From assembly GCA_016648135.1 (NCBI GenBank), contig JADDOH010023703.1, positions 124,001-188,000 on the forward strand: a DNA stretch of 64,000 nucleotides. The letters are read 5' to 3'. Of the stretch, positions 54,800-64,000 are shown piece by piece; within the stretch, counting starts at the first letter, position 1; every line of letters begins with the position of its first letter. The notes under the pieces were generated by a model. The model was not told the DNA's origin. It saw only the letters and a program-made list of their open reading frames with translations, and did not search any database. Origin of the DNA: Agrypnia vestita. Taxonomy: Eukaryota; Arthropoda; Insecta; Trichoptera; Phryganeidae. A program made the position numbers and the translations under genes.

Positions 54800-57280
54800 A
54801 AACCAAAGTGAATGTTCAAAAATTGTCTCTTCAAATTAATGTTCAATAAATGTTAACAAATGTTCAAAAAAAGATTGTTCAAAAATTCGTTGAAATTTGT
54901 ATGTATGTATTGTAAAAAACTCATAAAGATCAAATTTCCGGGAAATCCAGTAATTTAATTCATCTGAAAATGATATATTTTTAAATGATTTCAATTTATA
55001 CATTTTTTTAAAAATCTATATAATATGTAGTACATGTTGCATAGATTTGTTATTATATATTGTGTAAACGCTACTGATAAACCTATAGTTGTAAGATAGT
55101 TTTCGATTTTTTTTTACGATTATTGTTATATTCGATAAAAAGAAAATAAACGGTATGTATTTAATTTATCATCATTGGTTCAATTGAACTCGAGATGAGC
55201 ACTTGAGATAATAGCACGTCACGAGCTCCAGTCGCTACCACCTGGATAAGCATCTGGTGCAGATTGGTACGAAGATGTGGCTATGTTATAACTTTAGTAT
55301 AGTATGATTGTCCATATGAACGTGTTTTATAAATATGCTAAGTTTATATTGATGCTGGTCAAAGAGTTTCTTATATTTTGAATTCGATTGTAACTGTGTG
55401 TTTACGTATTTTGAACTGTGACTATCGTTTTGTGTAAGAACGGATGACGATATTTGAGATATGGATAATAATATCTAATCCATATTAATTTACGACTGGA
55501 AATATAAAATTATACGTCCAACGATATCAAATTGCAGAGGGCAATTTGCGAAGCAGCGTCAGTGCCCCCCTAAATGTCATCAGAACCAACGACAACCTTA
55601 TAATTTACTAGAGGTAATGTAAGGATATATTACTATAATGCAGCGAAACGGACAATAAAGTAACTTGGTAAGTTTGTATCATAAATGTGTTATAATAATA
55701 TCAGAAGATTTCGCTGATATTTTCTTAAGTATATAGAACTTTTTACATGTATGGAACAATGCATTATCTGTTTTTTTCATACTTTGACTCTGAATACAGG
55801 ATTGCTTTACTTGGATGCAAATACCTTCATATGAGTAAATTTCCTAATTAAAATCAAATGATAAATATAAGTTAAGCATAAAAACGTCCCATATCCTGGA
55901 TAAAATATGTTTTTACATTTTATAATTAGCAATAAAAATACTTAATAAAGTTGTAGTGACCCTAGGTGGGGTCGTATCAAATAAAGAGTTTAGTAGCAAA
56001 AAAATTTTTAATGTCGTAACATATTTAAATCTAATATTCTATATTTTCATTGGAATCTCCTGGTCGCGGCTACAACTGAAGTGACCCTAGGTGGGTCCCT
56101 ATTAAATATTCGTAATAAAGTAGCAAAAACGTCGCGAAGTTATCATATTTCATTTAGTACGTAGCTGTATTAATCATTTTCGTATACGATATTAGTGGTA
56201 ATAATTTCCTGTGCGTGTGAAGTAAAGGATGAAGAGCAGCCTGGAAGAGAGCGGCGCGATCGACCTGAATTGACCCAGCTAGATAGTGGTCCTTACCGAA
56301 AATTCGGCTAATTACTGAGGCCGAATAAGTGTAATATAAAATATAATTCTAGAGAATAATCTTTTATACGATTTCTTCGTACGAAATATGTTTCTATAAT
56401 CTAATCACCTATACAATACTATATCATCCATGGCTCTTAACTATAGAGATTTTGAATATGAATACAATATTAATTAAGACATTTCAACAACTCTGATTCG
56501 CTTCCTGCATTGATGATAATGCCTAAAGCTGTCTTTGCATTTACTAAGTGTATAATCTAAATAACCACAGCTATACCATCCTGTCTGTTAAGGACGAAAC
56601 ATAAAAATGCTATTTCTTGCGCGACAAAAATATCAATTTGCTGATGTCTATAATTATGAACTATTTTCGGACACTAATGTAATCTGGAACCGATACTCAA
56701 GCCCTTACTGGAACTAATAAATGTAACTAAATCTCGATAAATATAATGTATACATAATTTATACTACTCATAATACGTCGTTGATTTGGCACATTGATCG
56801 TTTCTAGTGGATTGGACTCCCAAATTGTGTCGATGGTAACCCGAGATTCTACAAGCCGTGTTGGTCTGATATACGAAAAATGAGAGAATTAATTAATTAG
56901 TACCCTCGTGGATTCGTCACAATTAATACGTCTAAATTATGAAGCGCGGACGTTAGCGATGTTGACAAAATTGTCACACTTAAGATTCGCTGTCATTTAA
57001 ATGGGAGAAATATATATAATATCAAACAGAAATAAACAACGAGAGACATATTTATACATTGCAATATTTACCTGGTAACTTTTAATCACTATACGTGAAG
57101 CTGTTCACATATAATATCAAGGGGAAAAGAATACATATTAATAATTTATAACTACTAAAAATGGTGAAACTTCTCCAAATGGTTCAATTAGGAAAATATC
57201 TCGGGGATCGTCAGTTCGGGAAGAATAATTAAATCAGTTCGTGCTTCTACATTTATTGAAAGTAGACTTCTTTCTTTTAT
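54800..57280. other. Intergenic sequence with a GTGACCCTAGGTGGG direct repeat
   Basis: The motif GTGACCCTAGGTGGG followed by ATTAAATA / ATCAAATA-type sequence and AGTAGCAAAAA occurs at 55956 and 56082. A GC-rich strip lies near 55545-55580. No exon, RNA gene or protein similarity is seen. Confidence 0.4.
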
Positions 57281-57726
57281 TATAAATAAACCCCGGATAT
57301 CAAATCCGGGGGGGACTAGGGCCCCAGCCATCCCAAGTCACGATGGCCTCCTTCCTATTGACCAAGGCCTCTCGTTCCCTCTTGGAACTGATTGCACCCC
57401 GTGATACTTTTCTTCTCCAAAATGAGGATCATAAGTCGCCTCTTCAGCGGCCACGGTGAGGTGCACACCTTTCTGTTACACATTTCCATGAAAGTGTCTT
57501 TCTTTTAGACTTTGTTGCTGGCTCAGTAATTATTTTGTATTATTTGAAGATAATGTTTGGCCTTTCTTTTAGGCATCGTTGGAGTGTATCAAAATATGGT
57601 ACAACTTCTCCGTGCTTTGAGAATGGCGTTCCATGGTACTGCATTTTGTGAATATAAATGGTCAAATAAAAGTGTTAGTACATCCTATCCTCAACATATA
57701 TTATGAATTATGCTTTCTAATCCTGT

Positions 57727-58020
57727 CTACCACTTGACTGGCAAAATAGGAGAGAATTTTATATCCAAAGTTTCACAACATCCATACATGGAAATCCTCC
57801 TAGATAGGAAATATCCTAGGTGAATTTCACGACGTTGGAGTCTGTCGTCCAGATAGCAGTGAATGGACACCCATCGCATTCCCAGGATTATTTTATGAGC
57901 AAAAGCTCCCATATCGGTCCTACTCATACGTCGCCAGGTTGACAATTTTTTCACTAATGGCCTTTCCCGTGCGGCATCATGTAAGGGCGATGCCGCAAGG
58001 TTCGGGCCGCAAAAGTCCAT
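57727..58020 (-). other. Open frame in the R1 3' region, probably not a gene
   Basis: A 97-residue minus-strand frame (GPNLAASPLHDAARERPLVK, then MSRTDMGAFAHKIILGMRWV) lies 3' of the ORF2 tail. It has GC-rich codons but no recognised family. It is best read as LINE 3' UTR or a captured fragment. Confidence 0.3.
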
Positions 58021-58367
58021 TCACTGTTCCTCCTCCAGAATTCATCACAATTAATCTATTTATTTAAAAAATATACAGAGAATAATATTATCAAAAATAC
58101 AAAGTTTAAAAATTGAAACAGAATGAAGACAAGGGTGGATTGAGTGGGAAGGAGGAACAGTGAAAGACGGGTAGAAAGGATATCCGGATACTCTCCCTAT
58201 AGAGGAAGGACAAAACAGAAAAATGGGGCAGTTCAGTCCAGACGTTCACTGATCCATAGTTGATAGTCTCATCCACGGAGCACCTCCCAGCGCGAAACCC
58301 ACGTCCGAGCGAACACCCGGAAGAGTCCGAGGTTTGTTCCATTCTTAATGAGGTCATCGTTCCCATA

Positions 58368-58415
58368 GGAAGGGGAGAGTCATCGTTCCTATGGGAACGA
58401 TGACTCTCCCCTTCC
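58368..58415. repeat. Perfect 22-bp palindrome inside the R1 LINE
   Basis: GGAAGGGGAGAGTCATCGTT plus CC is followed by a TATG spacer and its exact reverse complement. A partial third copy (TCATCGTTCCCATAGG) precedes it. It is a local inverted duplication within otherwise ordinary LINE coding sequence. Confidence 0.9.
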
Positions 58416-59899
58416 AACCCCCCAAGCATTTCCTCTCTCACATCATTAAACAGCCCGCACACCCAAAGGATATGTCCCGGTGTCTGTCGCACCCGCCCAC
58501 AGGCACACCACGGTGCAGCGGCGAGTCCCAAATCATGAAATTTGCTCCGGAACTCGCCGTGCCCCGAGACAAGTTGCAGGGCGTTGTGGTCCAGAGCCGG
58601 GGGATTTCCCATGCCCTTCTATCTAATGGATACCCTGGGGAGAAAAGAGTTAGTCCATCTCCCCAGGGGAGCCGTGTCCCATCTTTCTTGCCACTTTTCC
58701 AAAATTACGGTCCCAATCCTCTCACACAATTCCCGATAGCATGTATCCGAAGGGCTGAAAGTCACACTAAACACGTTGACCTCCAGACCTTTCCTCAGAG
58801 AGCTGTGGGCATTTGCTTCAATTACCTGTAGGTCGACTGGCAGACACCAGTCAACACAGGCAGGGTTACGCTAGATACTGTACGATAAGCCTCAGTCAGA
58901 GCCAGCTGCGGAATCCGCTGGCCTCGATTTAGGGCTAATAATACAACCAGAGTCCCCAGGCGGTGCGCCCAAACACAGGCGGCATATGTGATCTGACTCA
59001 CATATGTCGCCTGGTAAATCAGTCGCACCGCCGGGGATCGTAGTCCGCACTCCGCGACACTTAACCGTTTTACAGCCATGAAGCAGCCCGCAGCTCTCTC
59101 AGAGATTGTTTTGACATGATTAAGAAAAGAACCCGATACATCCAGATCCTTTCGAACTTGATGTTCATCCCATTTATACTGATTATCGGGTTCCTTTCAT
59201 GGCACCTCGCATCATCATCGCCACAGTCTTTTGAAGAGCAAGAGTCAACTTGTTCCGAGTACACCACTCATTCAAAAACTCAATCGATTTGTCTCCACGA
59301 CGCTCTAGCTCACGTCGACTCTTGCCAGACACACAATTTTGAGGCCTTTTGCTTCCAGCCTAGCCTTGGCTTGTTTGACTCCCCCTAGACCCTTATTCGT
59401 GTAAGTCTCCAGAAGAATGCCAGCACCTCTAACCCGCTTTAGCCGTACCGGTTAGAAGCCATCGCTAGAAGGACTCAGAGTCTCCATGACCTTGGTCTTA
59501 GTGACGTCAGCCGTCACGCCATCCGGATTTTGGGGATATATGAGAATTGCAGGTGGCATAGGAGTAGTTGCCTTTGCCGCACAATTTACCATCACCGTAC
59601 TGCTAGTGGATACCGCCTTTGCAAAGGACAGCTTTTGTTCCATCGGTGCCTGCTCCAAGGTCCGCGTCGACCTATCTTCAGCCACTGTCTTCTGAAGTTC
59701 CTCAATAGCCTCCCTGAGATCAGTAATATTATCGTCGCAAAGTTTCTAAATTAAAAGATATCCATATGACAGGACGTTAATCTTGCTCGCTGATCAGCGT
59801 TCAACTTCGGTTTCTTGGTTCATCTGCCAGTGGGTAGGAGTGGCTGAGACGGTGGTGGGGCCAACTGGAAGTCACTCTCCAGTCTTCTAAATGATTCAG

Positions 59900-60655
59900 T
59901 GATTCTAAATACGACAAAATTATTAATGCGACAATTTTCTTATAAATGCTATCTATAAAGTCTTACGAAACCCGTAGTTAGTACGAATAAACTACATACA
60001 TCTCCATTGAATTCTCCGCAAAAACAATATACAAAATCAAATCATCGTTCTAATAAATATACATTGATAACAGAACAAATAGATAATTAAAAATCTTCAC
60101 TTTCGATGTCTTGCGAGCTTCATGTATCCCTTCCTTAACTTGGATTCCTCTTGCTTGTTACTTCAAGTAATCAAAATTAATTCCTCGTTACTATTCTCTA
60201 CAAGGTCTGGCTGCGTTTAAGTGGCTGTAGATCGCTAGGAAATTTGACAGCACCTCCGGTGAATAATTGTTCTGAAAAGACTAAGTAACGTATCAAGATC
60301 TCGTCGCTCTATATCCAGCGTGGTCTGCGACGGAAGACAAGCCGCACACCACCATATTTCCATTGGTCACCATACAGTTGTAATATGCCATACATTTGAA
60401 AAAAGTATCACTCAACGCTTCGACAATAACCTACAAAAATGTAACCATAAAAAAATATTGGAATATTCTTACTGGTTCCTTCCCAAAATAGTGAAAGCGA
60501 ATAATAAATCTCGACTCCAAATTATGGTAGTTAAATATTATATTTTTATATTGTTTTAGGTAATTTCTAAAAGAATATCGCTCCAATATTTGAGGACGAA
60601 CGCCCTATACAAAGTTGTATTATGAACAATTCCCTACAATAGGTACACATTACAG
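59900..60655. other. AT-rich sequence with one weak exon candidate
   Basis: At 60320-60559, after CTATATCCAG, a plus frame reads VVCDGRQAAHHHISIGHHTV and ICHTFEKSITQRFDNNLQKC before drifting into AT-rich sequence. No family is recognised and the support is only the acceptor-like site. Confidence 0.2.
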
Positions 60656-60661
60656 TAATAG

Positions 60662-60724
60662 AAACGGGAAATATAAATACAGCGCCAAATTTGTATTTGG
60701 CGCTGTTATTTATATTTCCCGTTT
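60662..60724. repeat. Long hairpin, arms about 29
   Basis: AAACGGGAAATATAAATACAGCGCCAAAT is mirrored by ATTTGGCGCTGTTATTTATATTTCCCGTTT with one extra T in the right arm and a TTGT loop. It could be a minimal MITE or a miRNA-like stem. Confidence 0.9.
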
Positions 60725-60729
60725 TTTCA

Positions 60730-61155
60730 TTACGCTAGAGCCGTAGCTGCATTTTGATATGTAGCGCGACCGTCACTCCAAAACATTCTTATATTAAACC
60801 TATCGATCACAATAGATGCATATTACAGTTAAATAATTAATAGGGAAATAAAGATTCTAGTTTCCCGCTTAAACTCGAGGTTCGTATCCAAACCCAAATA
60901 AATACAAATTACGATTCCTAAATAACTGTTCAGTGAAAACAAAACGAAACAATAAAAGAGCGAAACATTAATATTATAATATAAGTCTTATCTGTTTTGT
61001 GGGCGTCCGTATCTCATCGCTCCGTGTTGAGATATATTATTTCCAATCCTTAATTCTACTGTGTATCCTAGTGACTCCATTAAGTATGTTAATCGTCCTT
61101 TTTTTTTCATTTCATCTCCACGTTTTTTTTAGACTTCCTCCAAGCGTTTTATAAC
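60730..61155. other. AT-rich sequence, no gene seen
   Basis: No coding or repeat family is recognised between the two hairpins. Confidence 0.4.
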
Positions 61156-61162
61156 CCGATCT

Positions 61163-61207
61163 CTCTCTCTCTCTCCGTATCACCTCGTGATACGGAGAGA
61201 GAGAGAG
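61163..61207. repeat. Perfect 21-bp inverted repeat built on CT/GA tracts
   Basis: CTCTCTCTCTCTCCGTATCAC, a CTC spacer, then GTGATACGGAGAGAGAGAGAG. A CT microsatellite has become a perfect hairpin. It may reflect template switching. Confidence 0.95.
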
Positions 61208-61209
61208 CC

Positions 61210-63255
61210 TCAGCCCACGGCACACGTGTTGTTTTTTCCAAAATCATTTAACCAGAACGTTCTCTAAGTCTTGTGATTGGCTCTTTTCGTCCGGGCATCC
61301 GTTCGTTGATTTCGTCGTTTGAAGCATCTCCACCAATTCCTGTAAATTTACGACCGACCCACTAGTTTTCCAGGCAAAATCTATAAAATATTTATATAAT
61401 TGTCGCCGCATACGTTTTGGTTGCATATGATGTAATATTATTGTTTACTTTCTCCGTGAATTAGACAAATATATTCGGAATAATAGCAATCTCGGGCAAA
61501 TATTGAATACTCCGTAGAGCAATTTCTTATCAAAGTTTTTAAACAATCTCGAATGAAGAGAAAATATTTTTTTAGATGCTTTGTAATTGACTACCTAACA
61601 TGTTAATATTAAGGGGTTACGTGTAGTCAGAGGCGCAAAAAATAGACATTTTCAAGATTTTTTTTTGAACGGTGGTATAATGTTTTGATTCAATACATAA
61701 TATCAACGTTTTACACTATATTATAAGTAACTAAACCAAAAATTTCAAATAAAATAATTAATACTGGACCACGATAGAAGGTCGAATCTTGACCCCTGTC
61801 TTACAAATAGTGCCTCGCGGTGTCCATCAGTGCTTCTCAGTGGTTTATCTAAATTTAATGAAACAAAAAAAAATTAGTAGTTCAATAGTTAATATTGTGC
61901 TTAATCAAAGCTTTTTTATTTTTTTTCAAATATAACAAAATGGCGGTCTTTGAAAGCTTAATTATTTTTTAAAATTTTATTTATTTATATTTTTATTTTT
62001 TATAATTATAATTATAATTTATAATTATTTATAATTAATTAATTTTAAGGGAAAAAATCACTAATTTATTATTTATAAAAAAAAGCTTAAGTCAAAAAAA
62101 AATCCTTCGAATAAGCACAAGTTTTTAATGCCTTAAATATGATGTTTAAATTTCATTTAAATCTGTTGAGTAGTTTTTAAAATATCGTGGACACCGTTTT
62201 TGAAAACGTTATTTTGAGAAAAACGCGTTTAAAGTTTTATGCATAAATAATTAATAAAAATACAATTTAAAAAGTACTTACGTAGTCGTCTATTTTTGGT
62301 ACATATAATAGATCTTCTGCCGATGTGTAAGCCTCCAAGATGTCGATTTGTTTTTGTCTACGTCTCATTTTGCCTTCTCGAGTGACCTGATTTGCACGTT
62401 GGTCAGCAATCTTTATGCGCTCTATATCGAGTTTTCAGCATACCGGTGTGCATTAGGTCCATAATTTAATCATTTTGCATTGGCAATCATTAATATTCCT
62501 TGCATACATTCATAACGTCTCATTATACATTTTTGAAAATGATTATTTTATTACTGAATGATTATTAAAATGATTATTATTACATGCACAACTACCTATC
62601 GACTGCTCGGTTTCACTTCCACTGAAATACTAACACTAAATCAAATCTCAGTTAGCCTAATGGGTCTTCTGTCTAAAAGCAGAAGTATAAAAGAAATTTC
62701 GTTCATTATTCTTAGAATTACTCAGGTAAAAAAACCCATTCCGTAGCAGCCGCGCTCTTCAGTCAGCTCGGACGGCTTCATTGCCGTCCGCGTGTAAGTA
62801 CGGACGGCAGTAGAGGGCCCTACAGTTATCGTTAGTATCTTTAAAACTAATAATCAGATGGAGTTGATATTTTCACACAATATTTTTGAAACATTTTACT
62901 TTAAGAAAATATTAAAAAATAATATTTTTTGAAAATCCTGACTATACCTAACCCCTTAAGGTTCTTTCAATTTTATCCAAACTGCGTCCGTTACGACCAT
63001 CACAAAGTGACAAAAAATATGAAATAAAAAACTAAAAGAAGCAAACGAACGTGAACCATCTTAAAACGAAGGTAAATTTTTAGGCATCTTCATTGATTTT
63101 ATGCCTGTTTTTTCATTGCCTTAAATATTTCCGATTTCAGTGAACACAATTCGAAAATCTTAAATGATGTGATTTTTATGTGCCAATATACACTGAATTT
63201 CTTGAACTAATGAAATATATTATTTATTGCACATTAAAGTTCTCTCAAATTGTAT
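61210..63255. other. AT-rich intergenic sequence
   Basis: Low complexity around 61910-62080. A GC-rich patch at 62765-62815 contains a GGACGGCTTCATTGCCGTCC hairpin. No gene is supported. Confidence 0.4.
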
Positions 63256-63267
63256 TACGCTTCCTCT

Positions 63268-63465
63268 TTCAGAAAACACAGATGAGAAAATCAAAAATGC
63301 GTCAACAAATGATCACTAACCTGAAATCGGTCATTCTTCAGCTTCGACAGTCAAAATCGTCAGCCGCAGAGATTTTCGTGCCGGCCTTCAAAGCAGATAT
63401 CTTGAGAAGTTCCAATCCTTCCTCCACGTCACAAAATAACAGTGAAGGAACATTTTTTTTATCAT
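63268..63465 (+). CDS. Weak exon candidate after a good 3' splice site
   Basis: CGCTTCCTCTTTCAG is followed by a frame reading QMRKSKMRQQMITNLKSVIL and then SSAAEIFVPAFKADILRSSN and PSSTSQNNSEG, more protein-like than its flanks. The frame then runs into AT-rich sequence with no clear donor. No family is recognised. Confidence 0.25.
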
Positions 63466-63496
63466 TTTCTTATTTTTATTTTTTTATACTTTATAC

Positions 63497-63528
63497 GGGG
63501 AATTCATATCATAAGCTATGAATTCCCG
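63497..63528. repeat. Short palindrome GGGAATTCATA/TATGAATTCCC
   Basis: Eleven-base arms around TCATAAGC. It lies in AT-rich DNA and is of unknown meaning. Confidence 0.8.
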
Positions 63529-63770
63529 AAATTGATTATCACAAAATTTACTGAATCAATTATTATATCCGTTCATTCAACGCAAAAAAATGCACACGCT
63601 AGAAGAAAAAATGAGAGCAATTGTTTTTTCTCTTTTTGAATTCGGAGCTAAATCAAAAATATTAAAATAACATTTTCTTCACGCGAGCTGACCGTCATTG
63701 CCATCTGGCGTCGGATTTCGCACCAAACAAGCGGCGTCATTTAATCGAGAATTATAAATACCAGCAGTTA

Positions 63771-64000
63771 AGCAATCGGCTATCGCCGATTGCTTGCTAC
63801 TAGGCCCTGCGGGCGGCTATTGTACGTTTCTGTACCGTTTGACTGATCGGACTCAAAATTTGGAAAATTATTCTTATGGACACGGCGGGTAGCATATTAG
63901 ACATTTTCCCCCTATTCTTTTCACCCTTCCCCTCTGCTGATATATTTTTGATGCAAATCTGTACCGTTTGACCGATCGGACTCAAAATTTGAAAACTTAT
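63771..64000 (-). mobile_element. Hairpin and truncated retroposon at window edge
   Basis: AGCAATCGGC-TATC-GCCGATTGCT forms a perfect stem at 63771-63794. From about 63825 on, minus-strand repeats of GAGTCCGATCGGTCAAACGG with TACAGATTTGCATCA match the retroposon at 44690-45185. The copy runs off the window. Confidence 0.55.

Larger units (their letters stand above)
57285..59895 (-). mobile_element. R1-clade LINE, internally deleted and decayed
   Basis: On the minus strand a gag-like ORF1 piece comes first (ADQRARLTS; PPAILIYPQNPDGVTADVTK; LSPSSDGF; LKRVRGAGILLETYT, about 59890-59330). It jumps straight to the RT C-terminus of ORF2 (LTLAPSKTV; NGMNIKFERIWMYR; CFMAVKRLS; VSQITYAACVWAHRL; RGQRIPQLALTEAYRTVS, about 59280-58830). 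The ORF2 tail follows (LVSGHGEFRSKFHDLGLAAA; CACGRVRQTPGHILWVC, about 58610-58450). The 5' half of ORF2, with the endonuclease and catalytic RT core, is missing. Frameshifts are frequent. A probable 3' UTR runs to about 57285. Confidence 0.85.

Noticed and set aside
59116..59754. Several plus-strand frames of 69-90 residues
   Set aside because: They are antisense to the minus-strand R1-clade LINE, which has recognisable ORF1 and ORF2 motifs.

Overview
The window is AT-rich, intron-rich, transposon-dense eukaryotic DNA, most likely from an insect and probably a moth or butterfly (Lepidoptera). The grounds are the remnants of R1-, RTE- and L2-type LINEs, Penelope, piggyBac, Harbinger and mariner elements, tRNA-derived SINEs, many TACC/TAGG-rich tracts, and insect-style short exons with clean GT-AG junctions. 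No prokaryotic features are present. The species call is inference.

Three loci stand out as real host genes. (1) Minus strand, 4767-5265: the first two coding exons of signal peptidase complex subunit 3 (SPCS3); the last exon was not found and may lie left of the window. (2) Plus strand, 9300-16860: a four-exon gene, all introns phase 1, encoding a 191-residue secreted, probably GPI-anchored protein with ten cysteines in a Ly6/three-finger pattern. Its introns hold a Harbinger element, a GCATGC-rich MITE, SINEs and a 67-bp minisatellite. (3) Plus strand, 19644-20700: an apparently intronless gene with TATA box and poly(A) signals, encoding a 239-residue secreted precursor. It carries five near-identical 17-residue repeats separated by R-I-K-R processing sites, degenerate repeats, and a terminal cationic two-cysteine peptide ending in Gly. 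I do not recognise this family; it is the best candidate for something undescribed. A further oddity is a 301-bp tandem triplication (50468-51377) in which each unit carries a signal-peptide-like first exon with a phase-1 splice donor.

Layout: 1-3800 foldback element, RTE LINE end, inverted-repeat element, SINE; 3866-4400 piggyBac remnant; 4767-5265 SPCS3; 5464-7560 THAP-domain and other transposon remnants; 7940-8640 GC-rich block; 9300-16860 Ly6 gene; 18050-19105 L2 fragment bracketed by inverted Penelope-like ends; 19644-20700 repeat peptide gene; 23100-26980 LINE/Penelope/SINE debris; 27460-28160 second GCATGC MITE; 29160-29961 deleted mariner; 30533-31078 foldback; 31196-34010 two unassigned minus-strand exon candidates and a foldback (32147-32773); 36660-38400 Penelope ends and a degraded mariner; 38989-39959 solo-LTR-like element; 42105-42988 a second copy of it split by a foldback; 44086-44583 Penelope end; 46062-46249 MITE; 49130-49810 RTE fragment; 52402-53678 full-length mariner with a broken transposase; 57285-59895 decayed R1-clade LINE; 60662-64000 hairpins, a weak exon candidate and a retroposon tail.

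The host genes show no obvious shared pathway. The secreted and GPI-anchored products would pass through the secretory route in which SPCS3 acts, but nothing suggests co-regulation.
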